The position numbers and the translations under genes were made by a program. From a virus, in the IMG/VR virus record IMGVR_UViG_3300025151_000217, positions 1-28,345 of that record: DNA of 28,345 nt. The stretch is one strand, 5' to 3'. Below, piece by piece: positions 11,809-19,885 of the stretch. How positions within the stretch are numbered: position 1 is the first letter of the stretch; every line of letters starts with the position of its first letter. The notes under the pieces are model-generated. The model searched no databases. It was given only the letters and a program-made list of their open reading frames with translations, and was not told the DNA's origin.

Positions 11809-14679
11809 TTAACTTATAACTGCGCCATATCCTTTGGCTTGGTAATCAAAGCTCCTTGAAATAATTGAGTTGGAGCTGTTATAGAACTTGATATTGAATC
11901 CTGTCGCGCTTTTGCCAGTGATTTGATAATAGTCTCCGCTATTCATATTCTGCGCTGTTATTGCCACATTTTGCAGAACACTAAAAGCAGGACTAAATAC
12001 TACGTCAAAGCCTCCTGCGCCTGTTCCTGATGATATATCATTTCCGTGCGTTAGTCTATCAGGCATATCAATCGTGACCTGTAACGTGTCTATTCGTGGT
12101 GTCGCTGATGTATCTTTAGAGTTTAAAACAGCCCTGAATTTAGCCGCCCTAAAGCTATATTCTCCCACGACGAAATCCCTGAAATCAGTATAAGTTGGAG
12201 TGCCAGCAGGATCACCATCGGTTGTTGCTATTTGCAGTTTAGCGTTAGTGTCACCAAACTCGGAAGCGTCACCATCAAAGAAACCCTCTCGGCTATCAAA
12301 GTCACCATCTGCATCTTCAAATAATCCAACATAATCAATTCTGTTGACTACAAACTTAGACGTTACACGGCATGTAAATTTGCTTCCCAAATCTATACTA
12401 GCGTCACCATCTACGCCGACAAAGTTATAAAAGCCCTCATTATCAACAGTAGAAGATCCGCCATCAAATAGCCCTTCTGCATCATCAAAATTTCCTGATA
12501 CGCTATCAAAAAGACTTGTAGTGGTGAGTATTAGTTTATTATCAACAACCACAGTATCAGTCTTTGTGCCAGAAAAGGCTGGGCTTTCAGTGATAGTGGA
12601 AACAATGTTCCCAGCCTCAATGCTATCAATGGTCACAATAGACTGCGCCGCATTACGGCTTTCTCTGCCGCCTTTGTCAAATGCTTTGATGAGATATGTG
12701 CCTGTTAAAGCTGGCACGACAGCCGTATTAGCTGGTCGTGATATTTTATCAGCTATGGTTCTTGACGTTGTAAATGTTGCTCCGCTAGTCGCTGGAGAAT
12801 GTCTAACAACATAATGGCTTAAATCTAAGTCGGTCACTGGTGTCCAGCTAAGATGCGCTTCCTTACCAATAATATTTACAGACAAGTTTGTTACATTAGA
12901 AGGTATGTCAGTCTTACCGACTATTTTCCTGGTGGTGGTTGCAAATGCCGACCTGTTACCGATGCTAGATATTGTTCTGGCTCTAACATCATAGGTAACG
13001 CCATCCTCTACATCTATCATTTCAAATCGGACTGTTTCATTAAATGTCGATATGCCTAAAGTTGTAAACTGGCTATCAGATTGTTTCTTAGCCTGAACCT
13101 CAACTGAGTCTGCTAAAAAATCTGAAGTGCTAACGTCAACATTTAAAACAGTTATAACTTCTTCGTTTATGATCCGAACCTCATCAGTAGCTGTGACTGA
13201 TGGTGTTAATAAATCTGATGGGCTTCTAAGATTAGTGTTATCAGCGACAAAGGCAGTTTCTTCTGCGTTCCAATCGTAAACAGAAGATGATATCTCTTTT
13301 AGTGTTAAGTCTACACCTAGCTCAGAGCCACCAGAAGCATCTATTGAGTTAGAAAAGTTCCACTCAATAACTTCAAATATTTTGCTAGAGAAACCATATT
13401 TATCGAGCGTTACGCTTACAGTGTCGCCAATGTTTAATTTAAAAGCAGTCAGTTTGCATGGCATTGAAATTATTAATTGCTGTCTACCTTTAAACAAAGC
13501 TATCTTTGCAATCCTTTGAGCCATGCTAGAAGATTGTGTAAATGGCAAATCAAGTTCTGCGAATACTCGCTCTGAATTATCCTCAGTTTCAAAAGTTGAG
13601 CTTGTTATAGCGGCGTAATCAGTCGGCTGAAAGTTGCCATCTTCAGAGGGCAAGAAAATACCTTTTACCGCATTAAAGTTTTCTCTGCGACTAGACTTTG
13701 TAGCTATTGAAATAGCCCCTCTTAAATCATCTTCTGTTAGCGTTTCTGATGGTGAAGAATATGCGCCAGCCTTTACATACCATTTGCCGCCAGAGTAGTG
13801 CAAAGTCCCAGCCATTGCTGAAAGCATTTCTTCTATTATTTGTTTCGGTGGTAAAGCTGTATCAACAACGCCATGTGACTCATATCGTTTTTCTGTTCCA
13901 CCGCCTGATGCCGCACTTAGCGAAACATTTTCGTCACAAACATTCGCCGCCGCTATAAATGATGCGTCATCAATTTCTGAACTGCTTGCGCCTAAACCAT
14001 AGTCATCATTTGTTAAATAATCTCTTAGAACGAGTGCTGAGTTTTTGCTATAAGACGTTGAGCTTGTGCGCGGATCGAATAGCTTCTTGCCTTCTACCAC
14101 GGCTGATATATTTGGAATACCATTAGGGTAAGCGTCTGTGTCGTATTCAATTCTTGCATAAATATGACCAATACCATTTAGCGTTGATGTATCAGACCAA
14201 GCCACTGCACCCAGCGTAGCAACATCTAGGTGTTCTTGTGTATCAGTGCCTAAACGAGTTTTAATGATTGCCTTGTCAACAAATTGCGCTGGCGCAGTTA
14301 CAAAGCCGTTAGAGTCTAGCGTTAATGATTTGTCGTTAAAATATATCTCTGAAATAGCATTTAACTCGTTCCCTGATACAGCCACGATAATGTGAAGATA
14401 TCTAGACTTTGCGCTTGTTTCCATAAAAACAACAGCACCAGAAACCCTTTGACGACCATAAACTATTTTTCTTGATGTTAATGGCTGTTTTGTCATTTGG
14501 CTTCTGCCAAGAAGCGCGGCTTGACTCGGCATACTTCTTTTTGCCAAAACCAAGGTTGTCGCTGTAAGTGCTAGGGCTGTTACAAATGTTTTTAAGTGGA
14601 ACCCAATTTTTAAAACGCCAGCCGTAATCGATGAGCCTTGAATTACTGCGGCAATAACAGCAGGGATAGCTTGTGGCAT
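11809..14679 (-). CDS. J-like tail-tip host-specificity protein
   Basis: This 956-residue protein would form the central tail tip that contacts the receptor. The N-terminus has a hydrophobic stretch (residues 5-47), then the domain order of J/gp15-like phage proteins: IVYGRQRVSGAVVF (72-85), a central tail-hub (phage tail type 3) region to about residue 480, and a fibronectin type III-like domain at about 593-680 (PSNVTNLSVN to GTYLIKAFDKGG). Two Asp-rich repeats follow at about 722-743 and 785-810. The C-terminal 80 residues (GGFDVVFSPAFSVLQ to DYQAKGYG) resemble the small beta-sandwich ends of many phage fibres. It lies directly after the NlpC/P60-like gene, as in lambda and gene transfer agents. 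Confidence 0.87.
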   Translation of the reverse strand: MPQAIPAVIAAVIQGSSITAGVLKIGFHLKTFVTALALTATTLVLAKRSMPSQAALLGRSQMTKQPLTSRKIVYGRQRVSGAVVFMETSAKSRYLHIIVAVSGNELNAISEIYFNDKSLTLDSNGFVTAPAQFVDKAIIKTRLGTDTQEHLDVATLGAVAWSDTSTLNGIGHIYARIEYDTDAYPNGIPNISAVVEGKKLFDPRTSSTSYSKNSALVLRDYLTNDDYGLGASSSEIDDASFIAAANVCDENVSLSAASGGGTEKRYESHGVVDTALPPKQIIEEMLSAMAGTLHYSGGKWYVKAGAYSSPSETLTEDDLRGAISIATKSSRRENFNAVKGIFLPSEDGNFQPTDYAAITSSTFETEDNSERVFAELDLPFTQSSSMAQRIAKIALFKGRQQLIISMPCKLTAFKLNIGDTVSVTLDKYGFSSKIFEVIEWNFSNSIDASGGSELGVDLTLKEISSSVYDWNAEETAFVADNTNLRSPSDLLTPSVTATDEVRIINEEVITVLNVDVSTSDFLADSVEVQAKKQSDSQFTTLGISTFNETVRFEMIDVEDGVTYDVRARTISSIGNRSAFATTTRKIVGKTDIPSNVTNLSVNIIGKEAHLSWTPVTDLDLSHYVVRHSPATSGATFTTSRTIADKISRPANTAVVPALTGTYLIKAFDKGGRESRNAAQSIVTIDSIEAGNIVSTITESPAFSGTKTDTVVVDNKLILTTTSLFDSVSGNFDDAEGLFDGGSSTVDNEGFYNFVGVDGDASIDLGSKFTCRVTSKFVVNRIDYVGLFEDADGDFDSREGFFDGDASEFGDTNAKLQIATTDGDPAGTPTYTDFRDFVVGEYSFRAAKFRAVLNSKDTSATPRIDTLQVTIDMPDRLTHGNDISSGTGAGGFDVVFSPAFSVLQNVAITAQNMNSGDYYQITGKSATGFNIKFYNSSNSIISRSFDYQAKGYGAVIS

Positions 14680-14680
14680 T

Positions 14681-15085
14681 TTAAATACTCCATCCAGCCT
14701 TTGCGTCTTTTAAATCAAAGAACACTAAACCATTAGCACTCGTGGCGGCTATTTTATCACCAGTGCAAACACCAATGGCGATGCCTTCTGGCATATCTAA
14801 CGCCGCCCAGTCTCCTCTTTGTAGCATATTAATATCGACTTGCACACATCGCCTATTTATGCAGTCAATCATCCCCCTATAACCATTTTTTAAAAAGGCT
14901 TTTTTTGCACCAAAATTATTATGATATTTTGCTTTATATAACTCTGGAAACCTAGTAACTCCAGAAATGGCAACTTCACATTTTACAGCAAAGGTAAAGC
15001 AATCGTGAAAGCCCCATTGAAAAGGTATGTGCCTAACCTCTTCAATGTAGTTGATAAGTCTTTTTTCCCAATCAGGTAAGCGCAT
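14681..15085 (-). CDS. NlpC/P60-like tail-tip peptidase
   Basis: From the ATG at 15085 this gene encodes 134 residues. The motif FQWGFHDCFTFA (22-33) matches the F-x-W-G-x-x-D-C-F signature of small phage NlpC/P60-like proteins, with C29 as candidate nucleophile. The catalytic His is less clear and the C-terminus ends early, so activity could be reduced. Such proteins sit in the tail tip and help the DNA pass the cell wall. The ATG overlaps the upstream stop (TGATG); a TTG three bases earlier is also in frame. Its place before the J-like gene matches lambda K and gene-transfer-agent gene 14. Confidence 0.78.
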   Translation of the reverse strand: MRLPDWEKRLINYIEEVRHIPFQWGFHDCFTFAVKCEVAISGVTRFPELYKAKYHNNFGAKKAFLKNGYRGMIDCINRRCVQVDINMLQRGDWAALDMPEGIAIGVCTGDKIAATSANGLVFFDLKDAKAGWSI

Positions 15086-15702
15086 CAAAGATTAAAAGGT
15101 ATCATATCTACTGGATTATTAGGCACATAATCAGCAACACTATCTTTCCCTGTACCCCAAGCTATTTCCTTTTCTTGAAGTGCCGCTACAAAATCTAAGC
15201 CTGTGTCGGTTGGATGTCTTAGCTTTTGATCTTCTGAAGTGTATCTTCTTAAACGTGGACGCTCCAAATCTATAAGTCTGCTTTCTGCGGTCATGGTTAT
15301 TGTCGCTGTCTCACCACTGTCGTCTATTGTTAAAACATCCATACGACCATCAAAAAGCTGATATGGAGATGCTACAACAGCACCAGATGACAGAACGCCA
15401 AGATATACTTTGGCTGATCTGGTCTGATAATTTTCTGACAAAGCTAGGCTTATCAAGCTAGAGTCAACACCATTCAATGACATTGTCATCCCTCTTGCCG
15501 CCACCTCGACGGTTTCTTCAATTTGTGAAATATTAAGCACCTGACCGCCGCCAGTATAAGTTTCACTATCAACTGTTATATCGCCATAGCCTGTCCATAA
15601 CCTCAAATCACCACTATCAAAGTTTAATTTAACAGCAAAAAAAGGCTGTAACTCATCTGCTGATAATTGATTCTGAACTGCTGTTGTTAAATCTCTTGAC
15701 AT
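15085..15702 (-). CDS. Tail-tip hub protein (GTA gene 13/DUF2163-like)
   Basis: This 205-residue beta-rich protein has the pattern FFAVKLNFDSGDLRLWTGYG (21-40) and later YQLFDGRMDVLTIDD and a closing DLERPRLRRYTSEDQ segment. This resembles the tail-hub proteins next to the NlpC/P60 gene in alphaproteobacterial phages and gene transfer agents. It probably forms part of the ring between the tube end and the J-like tip. The start (TAATG overlap with the upstream stop) has GGAG nearby. The family name is tentative; the position is standard. Confidence 0.72.
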   Translation of the reverse strand: MSRDLTTAVQNQLSADELQPFFAVKLNFDSGDLRLWTGYGDITVDSETYTGGGQVLNISQIEETVEVAARGMTMSLNGVDSSLISLALSENYQTRSAKVYLGVLSSGAVVASPYQLFDGRMDVLTIDDSGETATITMTAESRLIDLERPRLRRYTSEDQKLRHPTDTGLDFVAALQEKEIAWGTGKDSVADYVPNNPVDMIPFNL

Positions 15703-16331
15703 TATAGGCTCTCCACTGCGCCAAAGGTTATGCCATAAAAGGCAAGATTATTAATGTTCCAGCTTGTTTCGTTACTTGCAAGCCTAAACAAGCCTTTTGC
15801 ATTTGATACGACCACAGTCGCGCCGTCTGCTGGCGATGACCGCAAATTAGGATAAATGTCTAAACTTGCTTCGCCACTGCTGTTAGAGTTTGCATCAGCC
15901 AATACTTTATATAGCTGTGAAGTCGCCGCCGATCCTAGTTGAATATAATCACCAGCCTTTAAGTAGCCTGTCGCGCTGGCAGGTAAACCATCGATATTTA
16001 AAGTGCCACCAGTTTGGCTTGCACCATTTACAACTGGAGTCCCTGCGGCTGTCGATGCCGAGCCTCTAGCAGTGCCGCCCAACGGATCACCTAAAAGAAA
16101 TGTCCCCTTTTGCCCATAAAGTGACATAAGAAACGAAACCCACTGCTCCGCGTCCTCTCTGTTCATTCTTGGCAAAGTTATATCGGCTTCCCAGCGTTGA
16201 CCGCTATATTGATAAACCTGTTGCTTAAAATTAAATGGAGATGTTGAAACACCAATAACATTTCTTGCAACCAGAGTAATGCTTGCAATCGTTTTATTTG
16301 TTGGAGTGGAAAGTGGATAGGTTATAGCCAT
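15702..16331 (-). CDS. Distal tail protein-like
   Basis: This 209-residue protein lies directly after the tape measure gene. It carries QRWEADITLPRMNREDAEQW (about 45-64) and YGQKGTFLLGDPLGG (about 72-86), phrases I associate with distal tail (Dit-like, lambda M/L position) proteins of marine phages, then a beta-rich C-terminal half. It would cap the tube and dock the tip. Start at 16331; the tape-measure stop lies directly before it. Exact family not verified. Confidence 0.75.
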   Translation of the reverse strand: MAITYPLSTPTNKTIASITLVARNVIGVSTSPFNFKQQVYQYSGQRWEADITLPRMNREDAEQWVSFLMSLYGQKGTFLLGDPLGGTARGSASTAAGTPVVNGASQTGGTLNIDGLPASATGYLKAGDYIQLGSAATSQLYKVLADANSNSSGEASLDIYPNLRSSPADGATVVVSNAKGLFRLASNETSWNINNLAFYGITFGAVESL

Positions 16332-17828
16332 TTAATTACCCAGTGCTTTAGAGAACGAGCCTCCACGCATCCTAGCTTCTGCGACAGCCGATTTTGTGGC
16401 TTCGGCTATTTGAGGCATAAGCGAGGCTATTTCGGTTCTTACTGTTTGCTGAACCCCTGTTGACAGGTTTATAGTTTGATTAACCACTACACCAGAGCCA
16501 CCGCCCAGCTTGTCATTAGGGATGATTGCTCCTGATTGGTTCGGCACAAAAAGTTCTTTGCCTCGCTCTCCTACCATATAAGGCTGACCTCTTTGCACAG
16601 CACCGCCGATAGCTTTGCCGCCACCGAAAAAACCATCAAACGCACCAGCTATTGCACCAGTTATAGTTCTTTGAATAAATATTCTGGCTAAGTCGGCGAT
16701 AATGCTTTGAGCCATAGACTTAAAAGCGTCTTTGGCTTTCATAGTGCCTGTCATAACGCCGACCAAGCCATCCTCTAAACTTTGCAATCCTTTAAATGCG
16801 GCATTTTTTAGATTAGCCTCAACATCTTTTGATGCCTCCGCATAATCCTTAAAACTTTTATTAGCTTTTTCTACTGCGGTCTGCTGTCTAGTAAATCCGT
16901 CTGCAACATTGCTAACTGAGTTGCCTAGCGCATTAGTAGGCTCAACAACTGTTTCTAAATTTTGCCTAATTCTTTCTATATCTTTTTGAAAGCTCTCACC
17001 GAATGTAAACTGGTCTAAATCATTTTCTTTAAAAAAGTTTATAATTTCTACGCCAGCATTTGCTAAAGCTCTTAATGCGCCAATAGTTTTAGATATTGAA
17101 AGCAAAACAACACTTGTAACCACAGTGCCTATTGAGGCTAAAGCTGGCATGAGTGTTGCCGTTATCTGTTGTCCGATAGAGCCAAATATCCTAAACAGCT
17201 TATCAAACCTATCGTTAGCCGCTTCTACCGCTTGAGCCTGTTCGCCTGTTAATTCTATCGTTACTAAATTAAACTGATCGCGCAATGCCTCTAAGCTACC
17301 AGAGCCATTTTGCAACATATTGACCATGCCAGCTCCAGCGCGACCAAATAAATCCATAGCAATACGAACTCTATCAGCAGGATTTTCAATCTGAGTAAAT
17401 CCGTTAGCAACTTCATTAAGCAAATCATTGCTAGTTTTTAGAGTCCCATCATTATTCGTTAGGGTAATTCCAAGCGCATCAAAGGCTCTAATCCCAGTGC
17501 CTACACCAGTTGATGCTTCTGATATGGATTTTGTAAAACGCTCAAAACCTTTTTTTAGTTCTTCTGCGCCAGTGCCTGATTGACTAGCCGCAAATTGTAA
17601 GGTCTGAAGTTGGTTAACAGTGATGCCGAGTCTTGCAGATTGCTTTGCAAGGTCATCAATATCTCCTGCAAACTTTTTTAAAGCTAGTGTGCCAGCTAAA
17701 CCTGTTACCGCGCCTTTAACAGAAAAGACTGATTTTTTAACTCTATTTAGACCGCCAGCAACTGACCTAAACGCATCTCGCGTTTTGTCCATCGCCGTGA
17801 TTCGAATACTTAGTTTTTCATCAGCCAT
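16332..17828 (-). CDS. Tail tape measure protein
   Basis: This 498-residue protein has the usual tape-measure features: long helices, hydrophobic segments in the middle (IGTVVTSVVLLSISKTIGAL, about 232-251), and a C-terminal block with AIAGAFDGFFGGGKAIGGAV and the conserved PYMVGERGKELFVPNQSGAI-type signature. It sets tail length: at about 0.15 nm per residue the tail would be near 75 nm, half of lambda. Its ATG overlaps the end of the -1 frame of the chaperone gene, as in lambda T/H. Confidence 0.92.
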   Translation of the reverse strand: MADEKLSIRITAMDKTRDAFRSVAGGLNRVKKSVFSVKGAVTGLAGTLALKKFAGDIDDLAKQSARLGITVNQLQTLQFAASQSGTGAEELKKGFERFTKSISEASTGVGTGIRAFDALGITLTNNDGTLKTSNDLLNEVANGFTQIENPADRVRIAMDLFGRAGAGMVNMLQNGSGSLEALRDQFNLVTIELTGEQAQAVEAANDRFDKLFRIFGSIGQQITATLMPALASIGTVVTSVVLLSISKTIGALRALANAGVEIINFFKENDLDQFTFGESFQKDIERIRQNLETVVEPTNALGNSVSNVADGFTRQQTAVEKANKSFKDYAEASKDVEANLKNAAFKGLQSLEDGLVGVMTGTMKAKDAFKSMAQSIIADLARIFIQRTITGAIAGAFDGFFGGGKAIGGAVQRGQPYMVGERGKELFVPNQSGAIIPNDKLGGGSGVVVNQTINLSTGVQQTVRTEIASLMPQIAEATKSAVAEARMRGGSFSKALGN

Positions 17829-18305
17829 TGCTTTTTATAGCCTCAAGATATGCAATCCATCCCATCAATTCATTATAAGGCATTTCTTCTATTTCGGAAA
17901 CTGTCTTATGCAAACGATCAGCTATTGCATACATTAAAAACAAATGCTGATCGTCTTTTACTTTTTTTCGGCTTCCTCAAGAGTTTCAACATTGCCCATA
18001 ATTTTAGCCGCGACATCTGAGACTGTTGTTAATGGTAGCCTCATAAATACTGGCTTATCAGCTTTGTCAAATACTAAATCGCCATTATCATCACATGCTT
18101 TAAGAATGATTAAATCAACCAGACCTTCAATGGTTTGATTGTTTAAAAAGTTAGGATGCCTTAGTTGCAATTTATTAAAATCACCACAGGTTAAGTTTTT
18201 AGTGTAAACCACCATAGGCTCATCACCCTCGCCCCATTCAGGTATCTCAACCTTTATAAGCTCGGATGAAACTTTACTGCGTATAATATCGCCATATTTA
18301 GACAT
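17821..18305 (-). CDS. Frameshifted tail assembly chaperone (gpGT-like, -1 PRF product)
   Basis: If ribosomes slip back one base at A AAA AAG (17967-17961), the 115-residue chaperone is extended by 46 residues (beginning VKDDQHLFLMYAIADRLHKT) to give a protein of about 161 residues, ending at the TGA at 17821 that overlaps the tape-measure start. The extension (EMPYNELMGWIAYLEA) resembles C-terminal parts of lambda gpT-type chaperones. The slip heptamer directly precedes the zero-frame UAA and is followed seven bases later by an 8-bp stem-loop. This gene pair sits between tube and tape measure, the place where such frameshifting is conserved in long-tailed phages. Confidence 0.85.
17915..17967 (-). 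promoter_or_regulatory. -1 frameshift signal: slippery site and stem-loop
   Basis: On the mRNA strand the heptamer AAAAAAG (17967-17961) is in the canonical X XXY YYZ register, with UAA directly next (17960-17958). After a 7-base spacer, CGATCAGC (17953-17946) pairs perfectly with GCTGATCG (17922-17915) around a 23-base loop. Register, spacer and stem all fit a stimulated -1 frameshift. Confidence 0.85.
17958..18305 (-). CDS. Tail assembly chaperone (lambda gpG-like)
   Basis: This 115-residue acidic protein lies between the tail tube gene and the tape measure gene. It is the zero-frame chaperone that coats the tape measure during tail assembly and is absent from finished virions. The C-terminus contains FMRLPLTTVSDVAAKIMG and ends EEAEKK, where the slippery site lies. 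A strong AGAGGTG ribosome site precedes the ATG at 18305. Sequence similarity to lambda gpG itself is weak; position, size and the frameshift site carry the call. Confidence 0.85.
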   Translation of the reverse strand: MSKYGDIIRSKVSSELIKVEIPEWGEGDEPMVVYTKNLTCGDFNKLQLRHPNFLNNQTIEGLVDLIILKACDDNGDLVFDKADKPVFMRLPLTTVSDVAAKIMGNVETLEEAEKK

Positions 18306-18330
18306 AGTGCCACCTCTTGTCTAAGTTTCT

Positions 18331-18717
18331 TTAAATTGTGGTTTCAGTAATTCCGCCAGTGCCTTGCGCTGTGAACGATGCCTCAACCATGCCATCAACT
18401 GTTGATGTTACAGTCTTACTTGTAACAATCACAGTCCCAGTGAAATATGTATCACCAGAAGATGCGCCCTCTGGATATAATTCCAGTGTTAATTGCGCGG
18501 CTGGATCGAGTGCGTTTTGCGCGGCATCTGTTTCATCAAAGAAAACCTCAAGGTCTGCTGTGAACTGAGAAAGACCAGCTTTGAACGACCTAAACGAATC
18601 GCCCATGCTAGTGTCCTCAATAACATCAGTCGTGATGTTTAAATTAAATGAACGAATTTCCCCTAAAGTTGCTGATCCAATTTTTACAGTTCCCTCAGAG
18701 CCAGAATGGGTGGGCAT
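18331..18717 (-). CDS. Major tail tube protein
   Basis: This 128-residue, beta-rich protein (GTVKIGSATLGEIRSFNLNI at the start, later ATLGE/SFRSF and TGTVIVTSKTVTSTVDG) has the size and look of phage tail tube subunits of the lambda V/TP901-1 type, which stack as hexamers to form the tail. It lies after the tail terminator and before the chaperones, the expected order. The ATG at 18717 directly follows the upstream TAG and has a GAGG site. Confidence 0.82.
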   Translation of the reverse strand: MPTHSGSEGTVKIGSATLGEIRSFNLNITTDVIEDTSMGDSFRSFKAGLSQFTADLEVFFDETDAAQNALDPAAQLTLELYPEGASSGDTYFTGTVIVTSKTVTSTVDGMVEASFTAQGTGGITETTI

Positions 18718-18719
18718 AA

Positions 18720-18881
18720 CTAAACCTCATCTTTAGTTTCATCGGATTTCTTTGGGGCTTTCCGACTTTTCCCCTTTTTTGGCTCTTCAGCCAAATAACC
18801 TAACCTTAACAGCTTTGCGGCTGTATCAGGTAAACATAATATCATATTTCCATCAGTATCAAAAACTTTAACTTGCTTCAT
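18720..18881 (-). CDS. Small Lys-rich protein between tail terminator and tube
   Basis: From the ATG at 18881, one base after the upstream stop, this gene encodes 53 residues; an earlier in-frame ATG at 18902 would overlap the terminator gene. The body (VKVFDTDGNMILCLPDTAAKLLRLGYLAEE) is followed by a Lys-rich, then acidic tail. It shares the AAKLL-x-x-GY/F-A pattern and tail type with the gene at 19637-19831, so the two look paralogous. Function unknown; an assembly factor is possible. Confidence 0.65.
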   Translation of the reverse strand: MKQVKVFDTDGNMILCLPDTAAKLLRLGYLAEEPKKGKSRKAPKKSDETKDEV

Positions 18882-18882
18882 C

Positions 18883-19326
18883 TTAGACCGCCGTCTCCAC
18901 ATCGTTTTCTAGTGTAACATAAATAACTTCAACTGAGAAGCGTCCCACTCCTACTGGATTTTCACCATCGCCAGAAAAGTCTGCCTCGAATGAATTAATC
19001 CTAGTCTCTTTGGCATTGCCGCCGCGTGTTAAGTCAGTGAATAAAGCCTCCTCAACTTCTACTGCAATAGTGTCCAATGTATTATCTACGTTTGTATTAC
19101 CAGCCACATAAGCCTCGACTGTTACATCTAGCGTTCTAATCTGCGTTCTTGGCGTTTTCAAAGTGCCATATTCTGTTTCCTCTGACTTTGTGTAAATCGC
19201 CAGTGCTGGTAACTTAGCTTCAGCAATCGGATAAAATCTTGTTTGGAACACATTAGAGCCAGTGGTTGTTAGCCCTGTTAGAGTTGAAGTGATATTATCT
19301 CTTATTGATTTTCTGACATGCGCCAC
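18883..19326 (-). CDS. Tail terminator / minor tail protein (gpU-like)
   Basis: This 147-residue protein has the layout of tail terminator proteins: an N-terminal helix RKSIRDNITSTLTGLT, the FQTRFYPIAEAKLPALAIYT segment (about 27-46) and a beta-rich C-terminus (GRFSVEVIYVTLE). In lambda gpU caps the tail tube and joins it to the head. Its position between the head-tail joining gene and the tube gene fits. The start at 19326 overlaps the preceding stop. Confidence 0.78.
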   Translation of the reverse strand: MAHVRKSIRDNITSTLTGLTTTGSNVFQTRFYPIAEAKLPALAIYTKSEETEYGTLKTPRTQIRTLDVTVEAYVAGNTNVDNTLDTIAVEVEEALFTDLTRGGNAKETRINSFEADFSGDGENPVGVGRFSVEVIYVTLENDVETAV

Positions 19327-19637
19327 TAATTTTCCTCCAGCACCAAGACAGTGACACCAGTGCCATCGCTTTGAACCACGCGAATAGTGTAATTAACGCT
19401 ATTGATATTGATTGCATCGCCCTCTGTGGCTGACGAAACATCTGAAGTCCTACATGCAAAGCGCGGTTGCTCCATTGCAACAGCGACTTCACCGCCTGCT
19501 TCAACCTCGAAAAACTCATTATCAAAAATCCCATTTATAGTGACAGCAGATTGTCCTTGCCGCGTATAACTAGCCGCAACACCGAAATCATCAGCATCAA
19601 AAAATATTGCTCGCTCGGTTGCTGTCTCTACCGCCAT
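19326..19637 (-). CDS. Head-tail joining protein (lambda FII-like)
   Basis: From the ATG at 19637 this gene encodes 103 residues. The pattern GIFDNEFFEVEAGGEVAVAM (about 36-55), DAININSVNYTIRVVQSDGT and a closing VLVLEEN matches the short beta-barrel head-tail attachment proteins of the FII type. It would form the interface between head and tail. The start overlaps the upstream stop (TGATG); a GTG three bases earlier is in frame. Confidence 0.75.
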   Translation of the reverse strand: MAVETATERAIFFDADDFGVAASYTRQGQSAVTINGIFDNEFFEVEAGGEVAVAMEQPRFACRTSDVSSATEGDAININSVNYTIRVVQSDGTGVTVLVLEEN

Positions 19638-19831
19638 CACTCATCCTCTGGAGTGTCCAGCTTTTTTACAGCCCTGTTTGTTTTCTTTGGTGCGGCTTTC
19701 TTAGCCTTGGCTTTTGCAAAGCCTCTGTCTATCAGCTTTTTAGCCGCCGCATCATCAACATCAATAACGTCACCAGCCATCAGATTACCGCCAGTGCCTA
19801 TAAAACATTTTTGCAAAATCTCTATTTTCAT
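19637..19831 (-). CDS. Small protein after the capsid gene, Lys/Ala-rich tail
   Basis: This 64-residue protein begins with a compact strand-helix unit (MKIEILQKCFIGTGGNLMAG then DVIDVDDAAAKKLIDRGFA), followed by a Lys/Ala/Pro-rich segment and an acidic end (TPEDE). Small proteins of this kind often follow capsid genes in marine phages. The ribosome site GGGGG lies 6 bases before the ATG. The 54-base gap to the capsid gene contains a weak CCCC/GGGG pairing but no clear terminator. Confidence 0.68.
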   Translation of the reverse strand: MKIEILQKCFIGTGGNLMAGDVIDVDDAAAKKLIDRGFAKAKAKKAAPKKTNRAVKKLDTPEDE

Positions 19832-19885
19832 AAAACCCCCAAAAGGTAGGGGCAGAGACTAAGCTCCACCCCATCCCAATGCTAG

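Noticed and set aside
19832-19885. Possible terminator after the capsid gene
   Set aside because: The CCCC/GGGG pairing is only about four bases, and the GGGGG serves as the next gene's ribosome site.
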